This document shows positions 47,203 through 56,913 of a stretch of DNA of 64,000 nucleotides, in pieces; position 1 is the first letter of the stretch; the number at the start of each line of letters is the position of its first letter. The DNA is taken from positions 1 through 64,000 of the forward strand of contig NZ_WHPF01000019.1 in the NCBI RefSeq assembly GCF_013106755.1, read 5' to 3'. Under the pieces are notes generated by a model that saw only the letters and a list, made by a program, of their open reading frames with translations, ran no database searches and was not told the origin of the DNA. The translations under genes and the position numbers were made by a program. Source of the stretch: Limnovirga soli. GTDB taxonomy: Bacteria > Bacteroidota > Bacteroidia > Chitinophagales > Chitinophagaceae.

Positions 47203-47568
47203 TTACTCTGCTTTAGCAAGTATTGTTCGTAAATCTTCTGGTATCTCCATCCTTTTTAATGGAGGAACATTCGCACCGCCAGTATTGCCCACAGGAATTT
47301 TTCCTACAAATGACTTTACCCCACCTATTAATAGACGGGGTATTTGTCCTAAAATTTCTTTACGACTTTTAATTTTAATACCAAACTGTAGCATTACCCA
47401 ATGCACATAGGTATGTTCTACAAACCACTGTTGACCGATAACATGAGCCCTTTCAAGTTTCCTCCATGCTTCGCTTAAATTTCCTTGATTTAATTCGTTA
47501 CGGAAATCGTTCAATTCCTGATAAAAAAAAGGTTTTAAAGAGTGGGGCATCTTCCAATAGACTTTCAT
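47203..47568 (-). CDS. DUF3703 family protein
   Basis: A 121-residue protein with MPHSLKPFFYQELNDFRNEL, AWRKLERAHVIGQQW and HTYVHWVMLQFGI, the features of DUF3703. Members commonly sit in heavy-metal resistance loci next to Czc pumps, and the His-containing helices could contact metal, but function is unproven. The C-terminal part carries GGVKSFVGKIPVGNTGGANV. It is the last gene of the minus-strand metal block, 54 bases after the P-type ATPase. Confidence 0.85.
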   Translation of the reverse strand: MKVYWKMPHSLKPFFYQELNDFRNELNQGNLSEAWRKLERAHVIGQQWFVEHTYVHWVMLQFGIKIKSRKEILGQIPRLLIGGVKSFVGKIPVGNTGGANVPPLKRMEIPEDLRTILAKAE

Positions 47569-47622
47569 ATTATCTTATTTTAATAAAATTATAGAATTAG
47601 GTGCAATCTGTGAAAAAATGCA

Positions 47623-49635
47623 CTAAACCTTTACCTTTTGTATTCTAACTGCATTTAAAATTGCCAATAATGCTACCCCCACGTCAGCAATAACAGCTTC
47701 CCATAAAGTAGCAATACCTCCGGCTCCCAGAATTAATACAATCACTTTTACCACCATAGCAATGGTGATGTTCTGCCAAACAATTTGTCTTGTGATTTTA
47801 CCAATTTTAATTGCTGTGACAATTTTTGAAGGTTGGTCATTTTGAATAACAATATCTGCTGTTTCAATTGTTGCATCGCTGCCCAAGCCACCCATTGCAA
47901 TACCTGCATCTGCCAATGCTACAACAGGCGCATCATTTACGCCATCACCTATAAAGGCAATGTGCATTCCTTCATTTTTTAATGCCTGTACTTTTTCTAC
48001 TTTTCCTTCCGGCAATAAATCACCATAAGCATTATCAATACTTAGTAACTGTGCCACTTTTGAAACTACCACCTGCTTATCGCCGGATAACATTACGGTC
48101 TTAATATTCAGTTTGTGCATTTCCTCAATGGCCTGCTTTGCATCTTCTTTTATTTCATCGGCAATAGTGATATAACCTGCATATTTATCGTTCACAGCAA
48201 TTACTACCACCGTGTCAACAAGGTTATCAATTTCAGCAGGGTATTCAATATTAAATTTCTTCAACAATTTTACATTGCCTGCCAAAACATTCTTTCCATC
48301 AACCGTACCTTTCAAACCATGCCCTGATACTTCTTCAACATTTTCTGCTTTCAGGCTTTTTGCAGCATCCCCAGCATATTCAACCACCGCTTTTGCAATG
48401 GGATGTGTTGAGTTACTTTCCAATGCTGCTGTGATTTTAATCAATTCATCTTTATCAATATCTTTTGTTACTACTTCCTGAACTTTAAAAACCCCTTTGG
48501 TAAGTGTACCTGTTTTATCCATCACTACCACGTTCACTTTTGTAACCACATCTAAAAAATTAGAGCCTTTAAACAAGATCCCATTTTTTGAAGCCAATCC
48601 TATTCCACCAAAATATCCTAACGGTATTGACACCACCAAAGCACATGGGCAACTAATTACTAAAAATACCAATGCTCTATAAAACCACACGTTGAAGATG
48701 TAGGGGTCGATAAAAAAGTATGGAACTAAACAAACAGCTACTGCAAGCGCAAAAACTATAGGTGTATATATTTTTGCAAAGCGGCTAATAAATAATTGAG
48801 TTTGAGATTTTCTTGCAGTAGCATCCTGCACCATTTCTAAAATCTTGCTCAGCTTACTATCTTTAAAAAGGGATTTTACTTTTATCTCTGAAACTTTATC
48901 AAGATTTATCATTCCTGCCAATACCTGCTCACCCTTGCGTTTTGTATCGGGCTTGCTTTCGCCTGTAAGAGCTGCTGTATTGAATGTACCGGCATCTGAA
49001 TTTAACTCGCCGTCCAATGCCACTTTTTCACCTGCCTTTACCTGTATAATTTCATCTACCAGAATTTCGTTGGGATGAATAACCTGCGTTGTTCCATTTC
49101 TTAAAACGGTTACTTCATCAGGCCGTATATCTAACAGGGCTTTTATACTTCTCTTTGCTTTACTCACTGCTGAATCCTGGAACCACTCGCCAATAGAATA
49201 GAAAACCATTACTGCTACACCTTCACTATAAGAGCCAATACTAAAAGCACCGATAGTTGCAACACTCATTAAAAAGAATTCATTAAAAAAGTCTAAGCGT
49301 TTAGCTTTTATAAAAGCAAGCTTCAGCACATTATAGCCTGCAAGTAAATAAGCAAGTATGTAAATAATTAAGTCAACCGGAAATGCCGGCTTAAATTTAA
49401 ATCCAAATTCCATTACCATCATTACCAATAATATAGCAAGAGAAGACAGTAAAGGCCAATGGCTCTGCCAGCCATCGGATTCCTGTCCGCCGTGATTGTG
49501 CCCGTCATCATCGGCATGAGCATCATCGTGATTATGTTCCTCACCCTCATTGTGTTCATGCTTAGTATTATCGCCTACAGCAGCGACTTTTTTTGTATTG
49601 TCTTTTTCGTCTGTGTTGCAACATTCCTGTGCCAT
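47623..49635 (-). CDS. Heavy-metal translocating P1B-type ATPase
   Basis: A 670-residue metal exporter. The N-terminus is a flexible His/Asp-rich tail (residues about 26-50, many His) instead of an HMA CxxC domain. The core is complete: TGES actuator loop (224-227), ion-binding CPC in SCPCALVVSIP (329-331), phosphorylation site DKTGTLTKG (373-377), a soft-metal HP motif in SNSTHPIAKA, and the hinge GDGVNDAPVVALADAGIAMG. CPC with a His-rich tail fits Zn/Cd/Co exporters of the ZntA/CadA group. It lies nine bases after the NicO-like gene, so they are co-transcribed. Confidence 0.92.
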   Translation of the reverse strand: MAQECCNTDEKDNTKKVAAVGDNTKHEHNEGEEHNHDDAHADDDGHNHGGQESDGWQSHWPLLSSLAILLVMMVMEFGFKFKPAFPVDLIIYILAYLLAGYNVLKLAFIKAKRLDFFNEFFLMSVATIGAFSIGSYSEGVAVMVFYSIGEWFQDSAVSKAKRSIKALLDIRPDEVTVLRNGTTQVIHPNEILVDEIIQVKAGEKVALDGELNSDAGTFNTAALTGESKPDTKRKGEQVLAGMINLDKVSEIKVKSLFKDSKLSKILEMVQDATARKSQTQLFISRFAKIYTPIVFALAVAVCLVPYFFIDPYIFNVWFYRALVFLVISCPCALVVSIPLGYFGGIGLASKNGILFKGSNFLDVVTKVNVVVMDKTGTLTKGVFKVQEVVTKDIDKDELIKITAALESNSTHPIAKAVVEYAGDAAKSLKAENVEEVSGHGLKGTVDGKNVLAGNVKLLKKFNIEYPAEIDNLVDTVVVIAVNDKYAGYITIADEIKEDAKQAIEEMHKLNIKTVMLSGDKQVVVSKVAQLLSIDNAYGDLLPEGKVEKVQALKNEGMHIAFIGDGVNDAPVVALADAGIAMGGLGSDATIETADIVIQNDQPSKIVTAIKIGKITRQIVWQNITIAMVVKVIVLILGAGGIATLWEAVIADVGVALLAILNAVRIQKVKV

Positions 49636-49644
49636 ATAAATTAA

Positions 49645-50259
49645 TTAAGAAAGAAAAAATGATATAATGCCTGTTATTACTAAAGTCCATCCGGTAATTA
49701 TACCCGACTTATGTTCAATTGTATGCCAATTTAATTTTAGTATTTCTTTGTAGGCAAGCCTTACCCACAATACCATTCCCGAAACTGATATAACCAGGTA
49801 TAACACTGCTATACTTATCAATGCCCAAACCCCTTTTGCACCTGCTAATAAAAAATAGGCTTCTATCTCCATACATGGCGACAAGAACATAGCTATTACC
49901 AAGGCCCCTATAATTTTATTTTTAGGAAGTGATGGTTCAGGAGTATTGTGTAAATGAAAGTGCTTGTGCCGGTGATGCTGATAAATAAAAAATGTACCAA
50001 TTAAAATTAAAATTGCAGGTGCAATAAAATGAGTAAAGTACTCAATTTTACTAGCAAGCTGTAACCCTAACAAACCTAAAATAATACCTATTGCAACAGT
50101 ACTTAAAGCATGTGCCAACCCAGAAATAAATGTTACCCTGGTTACTTCCTGTAAAGACCAGTTATCTTTTTTGCCAATAGCTAATACAGGCAGCCAATGA
50201 TTGGGTATTATCGCATGAAGTAAGCTGATAATCAAACTGCCTGTAATGATGCTATACAT
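49645..50259 (-). CDS. NicO/UreH-like membrane protein
   Basis: A 204-residue protein with about six membrane segments. The first carries SLLHAIIPNHWLPVLAIGK, with the His-x4-His spacing seen in nickel/cobalt transporters and UreH-like proteins. A His-rich cytoplasmic loop (IYQHHRHKHFHLHN) sits in the middle and MFLSPCMEIEAYFLL in a later helix. It probably moves divalent metal, in or out. It is encoded between the Cys-rich protein and the P-type ATPase in the same orientation. Confidence 0.75.
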   Translation of the reverse strand: MYSIITGSLIISLLHAIIPNHWLPVLAIGKKDNWSLQEVTRVTFISGLAHALSTVAIGIILGLLGLQLASKIEYFTHFIAPAILILIGTFFIYQHHRHKHFHLHNTPEPSLPKNKIIGALVIAMFLSPCMEIEAYFLLAGAKGVWALISIAVLYLVISVSGMVLWVRLAYKEILKLNWHTIEHKSGIITGWTLVITGIISFFLS

Positions 50260-50266
50260 ACTGATT

Positions 50267-50335
50267 TTACATTGTACTTATTAATGCCAAAATGCCTGAA
50301 AGCATTACTATACATTTCCAACAATTAAGTTTCAT
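50267..50335 (-). CDS. Possible 22-residue hydrophobic peptide
   Basis: ATG 50335 opens a 22-codon frame (MKLNCWKCIVMLSGILALIS, then TM) ending at TAA 50267. It is one short hydrophobic helix with a CxxC in front, placed seven bases before the NicO-like gene. It could be a leader peptide or chance. Confidence 0.25.
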   Translation of the reverse strand: MKLNCWKCIVMLSGILALISTM

Positions 50336-50366
50336 ATTTTAATTTTTTAAGAAAAATTTAAAATTA

Positions 50367-50399
50367 AGTATGTACCAGCTTTTTCAGTTAATACATACT
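50367..50399. promoter_or_regulatory. Inverted repeat, possible operator
   Basis: Perfect eight-base arms AGTATGTA (50367-50374) and TACATACT (50392-50399), 17 bases apart, between the Cys-rich gene and the transporter genes. No T-run follows, so an operator is more likely than a terminator. Confidence 0.35.
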
Positions 50400-50408
50400 A
50401 CATTACAA

Positions 50409-50783
50409 TTAATTCAGCACAATATTGCCATGATGATGGGCATGGCATGCTTCTGCACATTTGATGCATTCGACTGCACATTTTTTACAATGTTCATGTT
50501 CATGCTTACTGCATTCCTCGGCACAATGGCGGCAAATCTTTTCGCAAAAAGCTAAAAACTCATGTGAAAATTCGCTTTCCCTAATTAACAGTTTAGCCGC
50601 CAATGAGCAAACTTCTGCACAATCCCTGTTTAGTTCAATGCAATGTGCCATAGGTGTTACATCTTGTTCAGCAAGACATGATGCACCGCAGCTTTCGCAA
50701 GTTGTTGAGCAAGCCAACAGCTGTTGAATAAGCGCTTCGTGCTTATGCCCTGTATGATGGTGTGATGGTTGTTCGTGATCCAT
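50409..50783 (-). CDS. Csp-like four-helix-bundle copper-binding protein
   Basis: A 124-residue protein with a His-rich N-terminus (MDHEQPSHHHTGHKHE) and Cys at helix spacing throughout: CSTTCESCGASC, CIELNRDCAEVC, FCEKICRHCAEECSKHEHEH, CKKCAVECIKCAEAC. This is the DUF326/Csp pattern, in which Cys lining the core of a four-helix bundle stores Cu(I). There is no signal peptide, which suggests the cytosolic type (Csp3-like). It is encoded just downstream of the Fur-family regulator. Confidence 0.88.
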   Translation of the reverse strand: MDHEQPSHHHTGHKHEALIQQLLACSTTCESCGASCLAEQDVTPMAHCIELNRDCAEVCSLAAKLLIRESEFSHEFLAFCEKICRHCAEECSKHEHEHCKKCAVECIKCAEACHAHHHGNIVLN

Positions 50784-50829
50784 AATTTTTGTTTTAATGT
50801 TTGAATAATTTTACAAAACTATTCTAAAC

Positions 50830-51264
50830 TCAGTGCAACTGAATTGCATTGTTGCTGCAGGTGTCACAAATACCCCTTGCTACAAAACTCACTTCCTGTA
50901 ATTGAAAACTATCTGGTAGCTTTATTACAGGCATGTCTTCTTTTGGCAAACACATTAACTCTTTGCAGCTAGTGCAATAGAAATGAAGGTGCATATCGTA
51001 ATGCACGCCTGATGTGCAATCCTTATCACATAAAGCATATTTGGTTCCCTCATTGCCATCTCTAATGTCATGGATCAACCCTTTTTCTTCAAAGGTCTTA
51101 ACAGTTCGATAAATTGTGATCCTATCTGAATGTTGAAATTCGTTTTCCAAATCATTCAAACTTATTGCAGTCGTTTGATTTAGAATGTATTCCAAAACCA
51201 TTACCCTCATTGGAGTTGGAGTAATTTGTTTTGCAATAAGCATGTTTTCAAGTTCGTTGCTCAT
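50830..51264 (-). CDS. Fur-family metalloregulator
   Basis: A 144-residue repressor: N-terminal winged helix (ITPTPMRVMVLEYILNQT, then RITIYRTVKTFEEKGLIH, the recognition helix) and C-terminal dimerisation domain with the sensor His/Cys pattern HYDMHLHFYCTSCKELMCL and the structural Zn pair GICDTCS. By position it probably controls this metal block. Fur, Zur and PerR-like types cannot be separated by eye. Candidate operators are the palindromes at 56914-56940 and 50367-50399. Confidence 0.9.
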   Translation of the reverse strand: MSNELENMLIAKQITPTPMRVMVLEYILNQTTAISLNDLENEFQHSDRITIYRTVKTFEEKGLIHDIRDGNEGTKYALCDKDCTSGVHYDMHLHFYCTSCKELMCLPKEDMPVIKLPDSFQLQEVSFVARGICDTCSNNAIQLH

Positions 51265-51320
51265 AGTATTTTATTTTGTAGATAGACTGCTGAAGTTTTT
51301 TGTATGTTGATAGTTTGCTA

Positions 51321-52523
51321 CTACTCTTCCCCGCTTCCTTTTGTAAGCTGTGATAATAAATAATAAGCTCCTTTAATTACCACTTTTGCATTTGCAGGAA
51401 TTTCTACCAAAGGTAATATTTCGGTAAAGCCTATATCGCTTACACCTTTAGTGACCGGAATTTGTTTGTAATGGTTCTTTTTTGTTTCCAAATAAATATA
51501 ATGTTCATCACCATTGCTTACAACTGCATCATCCGGCAGGGCATTGGCCTTATAATTATCAATCTGTATCCTTGCCTCCACATACATGCCCGGCAATAAT
51601 GTTTCAGTTTGTTCTTCGATTTTTGCATGAGCAATAATGGCCTGCTGGTTGTCTTCAAATGATTTGTTTAATGCAAATATGGTTGCCGGATGAACGTGTG
51701 ATACATCGTTAGCATCTGTAAACATTACTTTGTTGCCAACTTTAACTCTGGCTATATCTTTTTCAAACAGCGTTAGATCCAAATGCAAAAAGCGATTGTC
51801 AACTATATCAAATAAGATAGTATTTGCGTCAGCAAATTTTCCCATTGTTAAATTGATATGATGTACAAAGCCGCTGATGGGTGCTGTAACTGCAATACGG
51901 TTGGTAAAATTAGTTGTGCTAATTTTTGTATAATTGATACCCTGCAACTGCAATTTGGTTTGCAGGCCTTTTTGTTTTGCTTGTGCCATGCTTAATTCGT
52001 TTTGTACCTGCTGCAAAGTTTTTGTTGCATTTATACGATCTTCCTGGAGATCAGTTTGGCGTTTAAATTCTGCTTGCAGATAAACCAGCTGGGATTTGTT
52101 TTCTAAATAATCCTGTTGCAATTGTATTACCTCGTTGTTTACAATGGTTGCCAGTGTTTGCCCCTGCTTAACAAAGGTGCCTTCGGTTACATTTATGCTC
52201 TTTACAATACCACCAGTTAATATGCTTACCTGTGCCTGGTTCTGCGGTGGCAAGGTTAGTTTGCCGTTAACCTTTAAAGTAGATTTTAAATTGCGCTGCT
52301 CTATGCTGCCGATTTGTAAACCAATGGCTTTTATCTGATCGTCTGTAAGCTCTACTTCTGTAACGGTAGTTGCTTCCTTTTTTGCAGTGCTATCTTTTGC
52401 AGAGGGTTCTGCGTTGGCTTCGGTTGCTTTGTTTTTGCAAGATGTAATAAAGAGCATAAGGCCAAAGACAAAAGGCAAAAGATATGTTGCTATGGAATAA
52501 GATTTTATTTTTGAGACTTTCAT
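51321..52523 (-). CDS. CzcB/CusB-like RND periplasmic adaptor lipoprotein
   Basis: A 400-residue membrane-fusion subunit. The signal peptide ends in a lipobox (FGLMLFITSC), so it is a lipoprotein. The body has the barrel-sandwich halves (GGIVKSINVTEGTFVKQGQ and APISGFVHHINLTMGKFADA), an alpha-hairpin between them and a beta-barrel/membrane-proximal domain. It links the inner-membrane pump to the outer-membrane factor. I start at ATG 52523; the frame continues upstream to 52562. It begins 47 bases after the pump gene. Confidence 0.9.
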   Translation of the reverse strand: MKVSKIKSYSIATYLLPFVFGLMLFITSCKNKATEANAEPSAKDSTAKKEATTVTEVELTDDQIKAIGLQIGSIEQRNLKSTLKVNGKLTLPPQNQAQVSILTGGIVKSINVTEGTFVKQGQTLATIVNNEVIQLQQDYLENKSQLVYLQAEFKRQTDLQEDRINATKTLQQVQNELSMAQAKQKGLQTKLQLQGINYTKISTTNFTNRIAVTAPISGFVHHINLTMGKFADANTILFDIVDNRFLHLDLTLFEKDIARVKVGNKVMFTDANDVSHVHPATIFALNKSFEDNQQAIIAHAKIEEQTETLLPGMYVEARIQIDNYKANALPDDAVVSNGDEHYIYLETKKNHYKQIPVTKGVSDIGFTEILPLVEIPANAKVVIKGAYYLLSQLTKGSGEE

Positions 52524-52570
52524 GTTTCTGTTTTTTAATAGTGTTTTTCGCAAAATTTGCATTGAAGTTT

Positions 52571-55500
52571 TTAGCGATTAAGCAAATAATTTAACTGGAT
52601 AATGGTTTGATTGTAATTATTGACTGCAACTAAATATTCAGTTTTTATTCTGATGGCATCTTTTATGTTTTGGATGTATTCAATATAACCGATATCGCCT
52701 GCTTTGTAACTGCGTTGTGCTGCGTTGATAATACTTTCAGCCATTGGCAAACCTTCAGTTTGATAGTATCTTAATTGTTGTAAACTTTGCTGCTGCAATT
52801 GATTTTGCTGTAAAAAAAGCGTGGTTATTTCCTGCTGTGATTTATCCAATTCCTTTTTTGCAATTTCAGTCTCAAATCTTGCTGCCTGCGTACGGGCCTT
52901 TACGCCATTTTTAAAAATTGGAATGTTGACACCTACGCTGCCATAATAAAATTGCCTTTGCCTGTCTAAACTTTGTGCATTTACCCCCAGGTTAAAAGAT
53001 GGCTGCCCTTTTGCTTTTTCAGCTTTAATAGCTAATTCTTTTGCTACAAGCTGCTGCTGTAAAAATTGCAACACCGGATGTTTATTTACCAAATTGCTGT
53101 CGCTTAAATTTATTTCAGGAAAAGAAGTAAATTCTTCAGGTGCCTGGTATTGCTGGTTTGTACGCAACCATTTTTGCAGATCGGCCAAATAAAAACTTAC
53201 CTGTGTTTGGGCATGTGCCAATTGCAGCATCAAATCTTTGCGCTGAAGTGTAGCATTGATCTTTTCCAACTTATTACTTTCGCCGACCTGGTACTTTTTG
53301 TTTGCATATTTTTCATAGTCGGCAAAAATGCTATCAGTTTGCAACAACAAATTATATTGTTGCCAACTGTAGAGCCAATTGTAATAAGCGTTGGAAACAT
53401 TTCGTAACAATTCGCTTTTTGTAACCGCTTCGTAAGATTGTGCAACGGCTACATTTTGGCTCAATAAATTTTTCTCTGCTTTATAAGCGTTGGGTAATTT
53501 AAACCCCTGCGCCACGCCTACATTATAATCAATTACATTACTATTTATTTGTCCAAAAGCAGTATTAATATTGAAAGGGTCTAATATTGTGGCTGTGCCC
53601 GTGAGTGCCTTTTGCTGCTGGGTTTGTAAAGATGCCTGTTGAATGGTGGGGTAATTTTTAGTTGCAATTTCCAATGCGTTTTGTAAAGTTAATTTTGGTG
53701 ATTGAGCGTTCGCATTAAAACCCAGCACTGAAAACATTATCAAAAACAAAGTGATTGCCGTTGTATTTACTTTCATCTTCTTTTTTCTTTTTAAATAAAA
53801 TAAACTGTATAAAACAGGCAATACAAACAGTGTTAAGATTGTGGAGGAAAACAAGCCGCCGATAACAACAGTTGCCAAAGGTTTTTGAACTTCTGCACCG
53901 GCACTCATGCTAAAAGCCATTGGCAAAAAGCCCAGGGATGCCACGGCAGCTGTTGCTAATACTGGTCTTAAACGGGCTGAACTTCCTTTCAAAATTCTTT
54001 TCGTTATATCATCTTCGCCTTCTTCTTTTAAGCGGTTGTAATAACTGATCAAGACTATGCCGTTTAAAACCGCCACGCCAAACAAAGCAATAAAACCAAC
54101 ACCTGCTGAAATGCTAAAATTCATTCCTCTAAGCCATAAAGCCAGAATGCCACCAATTGCCGCTAAAGGAATTGCAGAGAATATAATAATGGCTTCTTTT
54201 GCTGAACGGAAGGTTAAGAATAGCAAAAAGAAAATAAGTAACAGTGAAACCGGCACAGCTAATTGCAGCCGTCCTTTTGCTTCTTGCAAGTTTTGAAACT
54301 GACCACCATACGTAATGTAATAGCCTTCAGGTAATTTTATTTTTGCATCGAGGGTTTGCTGAATGTCTTTAACTACAGATTCTACATCCCTGCCTCTTGT
54401 GTTGGCTTCCACCACTATTCTGCGTTCTGCATCTTCACGACTTATTTGTGCAGGACTTGCTTTAAAAGTTACATCGGCAATTTCGCTTAATGGTATTTGC
54501 CTGCCGGTGGGTAAGGGTATCAATAATGCTTTTAAAATATCTGCATCAGTGTTTGGGTCTTTGGTTATACGAACCACCAGATCAAATTTCTTTTCTCCTT
54601 CGTAAATCACACCCGCATAGCCGCCAGCATAAGCTGTGTTAAGCGTAGCATTTACATCACTAATGTTTAAACCATATTGTGCAATTTTACTGCGGTTGTA
54701 TTTTACCACTAATTGAGGCATACCAACAATTTGCTCCACTTTAACATCGGTAAGACCTGGTATATTTTTTATTAACTTGCTTATTTCATTTCCTTTTGCA
54801 AACAATACTTCCAAATCGCTGCCGAAAACTTTTATTGCAATATCTGATTTAACTCCAGCAATCAGTTCATTAAAACGCATTTGAATGGGTTGCTCAAAGG
54901 TTAAGTTTACACCGGGAATGACACTCATTTTTTCATTCATCTTTTCCGCTAATTCCTCTTTGTTTTTTGCACTTGTCCAATCTTTTTTATCTTTTAAAAC
55001 GATCATCACATCACCGCTTTCAATAGGCATCGGATCGGTAGGTATTTCGCTGCTGCCTATCTTGCTTACCACTTCTTTTACTTCGGGAAATTGCATGGCA
55101 ATGCTTTCTAAATGTGTGCTGGTTTCAATTGACTGGGGCAAACTGCTGCCTTGCCTGATAGCGTAGTTAACAGCAAAATCACCTTCGTCTAATTCGGGAA
55201 TAAACTCGCCACCGAGGGAGTTAAATACAAACAGGGAACCAATAAACAATGCCACTGCCGCCATTAATACCGGTATCCTGTGTGTGATTATTCTTTGTAA
55301 AAATGGCTGGTATCTTCCTGTTAACCATTTCATTGCTTTATCCGTAATGTTTTCTTTGCCAGCTATTTTTTTATTAAGGAAAAGACTGCTAACAAGCGGT
55401 ACATAAGTAATAGATAAAATCATTGCCCCTATGATTGCAAAGCTTACCGTTTGTGCCATTGGCATAAACATTTTTCCTTCAATACCGCTTAATGCAAAAA

Positions 55501-56884
55501 TGGGAATGTATACTATCAGGATAATGATCTGTCCAAAAACCGCACTTGTCATGATCTTACTGCTGCCTTTTGTTACTTCTTCATCCATTTTTATTTGTGA
55601 CAATTTCTGACCTCTAAAATCCTGAAAAAATTTATGCGTTAAACTTTCTACGATGATAACGGCACCATCTACAATCAATCCAAAATCCAAAGCACCCATA
55701 CTCATCAGGTTTGCACTTACACCAAACATGTTCATGACAGCCACCGCAAAAAGCATTGATAATGGGATAACACTTGCGACTATTAAACCTGCCCTGAAAT
55801 TACCCAGGAAAAGTACCAAGACGAATATCACAATCAATGCACCTTCTAATAAATTGGTGCTTACTGTATGTGTTGCCCTTTCTATTAATTTTGTTCTGTC
55901 CACAAAGACATCAATGCTTAACCCTTCGGGCAAATATTTTTCAATGGTTGCCATCCGTTCTTTTACCCGCTTAATAACCCTTACCGCATTTTCGCCTTTC
56001 TGCATCAGGACTACACCGCCAACGGTTTCGCCCTTGCCGTTTCTTGTGAGTGCCCCGTAACGAGGAGCAAATCCAAAATCAACAGTGCCAATATCTTTTA
56101 CCAATACTGGAATACCTTTTGTATTGGACACAACAATATTGCTGATATCGCTTAGTTTTTCAATCAAGCCTTCGCCCCGGATAAAATAAACGTTGGGGCC
56201 TTTGTCAATATAACTGCCGCCTGTATTGGAATTATTTTTTTGCAGGGCAGTATATACATCCAGCAGAGTGAGGTTCATCGCAGCCAAACGTTCTGGCTTT
56301 ACGCTTACTTCGTATTGTTTTAATTTGCCGCCAAAACTGCTGACATCTACTACACCTGAAGTGCCTAAAAGCTGCCGCTTTACAATCCAGTCCTGCACTG
56401 TCCGCAGATCCATTGAAGTAAACTTGTCTTCATACCCCCTTTTTGGAGCGATGACATACTGATAGATTTCACCTAAACCTGTGGTGGGGGGTATTAGATC
56501 GGGCTGGCCATATTCTTTTGGAATATTTTCCTGTGCAACTTTGATCTTTTCAGCTACCAATTGCCTTGTAATATTCAATGGCATATTGTCTTTAAATACA
56601 ATGGTGATCACAGATAAGCCGCTGCGGCTGGTACTTCGTAATTCCACCAAACCCTGCAACGATTTAAATTCTAATTCTAATGGTGTGGTAATAAACTGCT
56701 CCACTTCCTGAGTAGCAAGGTTGGGGCTGTTGGTGATTACCTGCACCTGGTTATTGGTAACATCGGGCAAGGCATCCACACTTAGCTGAGTAAAAGAATA
56801 AATACCCCAAAGCATGAAAATTCCCAAAAGAAAACCCGTAATTAATTTATTGTGTACCGAAAAATTTATTATTTTATTGATCAT
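52571..56884 (-). CDS. CzcA/CusA heavy-metal RND pump fused to a TolC-type outer-membrane factor
   Basis: A 1,437-residue fusion. Residues 1 to about 1036 are a complete HME-RND pump: N-terminal helix, two porter loops, the proton-relay helix with MGALDFGLIVDGAVIIVES, and the second half ending FVLPVLYSLFYLKRKKK. Residues 1037-1437 are a TolC/CzcC-like protein that still starts like a secreted one (MKVNTTAITLFLIMFSVLGF, then NANAQ), so the join keeps a signal-peptide-like helix. The coiled-coil repeats ALEIATKNYPTIQQASLQ and QRSYKAGDIGYIEYIQNI mark the outer-membrane factor. Internal re-initiation at ATG 53776 or processing could separate the parts. Probable substrates are Co, Zn, Cd or Cu/Ag. 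Confidence 0.93.
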   Translation of the reverse strand: MINKIINFSVHNKLITGFLLGIFMLWGIYSFTQLSVDALPDVTNNQVQVITNSPNLATQEVEQFITTPLELEFKSLQGLVELRSTSRSGLSVITIVFKDNMPLNITRQLVAEKIKVAQENIPKEYGQPDLIPPTTGLGEIYQYVIAPKRGYEDKFTSMDLRTVQDWIVKRQLLGTSGVVDVSSFGGKLKQYEVSVKPERLAAMNLTLLDVYTALQKNNSNTGGSYIDKGPNVYFIRGEGLIEKLSDISNIVVSNTKGIPVLVKDIGTVDFGFAPRYGALTRNGKGETVGGVVLMQKGENAVRVIKRVKERMATIEKYLPEGLSIDVFVDRTKLIERATHTVSTNLLEGALIVIFVLVLFLGNFRAGLIVASVIPLSMLFAVAVMNMFGVSANLMSMGALDFGLIVDGAVIIVESLTHKFFQDFRGQKLSQIKMDEEVTKGSSKIMTSAVFGQIIILIVYIPIFALSGIEGKMFMPMAQTVSFAIIGAMILSITYVPLVSSLFLNKKIAGKENITDKAMKWLTGRYQPFLQRIITHRIPVLMAAVALFIGSLFVFNSLGGEFIPELDEGDFAVNYAIRQGSSLPQSIETSTHLESIAMQFPEVKEVVSKIGSSEIPTDPMPIESGDVMIVLKDKKDWTSAKNKEELAEKMNEKMSVIPGVNLTFEQPIQMRFNELIAGVKSDIAIKVFGSDLEVLFAKGNEISKLIKNIPGLTDVKVEQIVGMPQLVVKYNRSKIAQYGLNISDVNATLNTAYAGGYAGVIYEGEKKFDLVVRITKDPNTDADILKALLIPLPTGRQIPLSEIADVTFKASPAQISREDAERRIVVEANTRGRDVESVVKDIQQTLDAKIKLPEGYYITYGGQFQNLQEAKGRLQLAVPVSLLLIFFLLFLTFRSAKEAIIIFSAIPLAAIGGILALWLRGMNFSISAGVGFIALFGVAVLNGIVLISYYNRLKEEGEDDITKRILKGSSARLRPVLATAAVASLGFLPMAFSMSAGAEVQKPLATVVIGGLFSSTILTLFVLPVLYSLFYLKRKKKMKVNTTAITLFLIMFSVLGFNANAQSPKLTLQNALEIATKNYPTIQQASLQTQQQKALTGTATILDPFNINTAFGQINSNVIDYNVGVAQGFKLPNAYKAEKNLLSQNVAVAQSYEAVTKSELLRNVSNAYYNWLYSWQQYNLLLQTDSIFADYEKYANKKYQVGESNKLEKINATLQRKDLMLQLAHAQTQVSFYLADLQKWLRTNQQYQAPEEFTSFPEINLSDSNLVNKHPVLQFLQQQLVAKELAIKAEKAKGQPSFNLGVNAQSLDRQRQFYYGSVGVNIPIFKNGVKARTQAARFETEIAKKELDKSQQEITTLFLQQNQLQQQSLQQLRYYQTEGLPMAESIINAAQRSYKAGDIGYIEYIQNIKDAIRIKTEYLVAVNNYNQTIIQLNYLLNR

Positions 56885-56913
56885 ACTAAATATTAGTCAG
56901 GTTAATAAATGCT

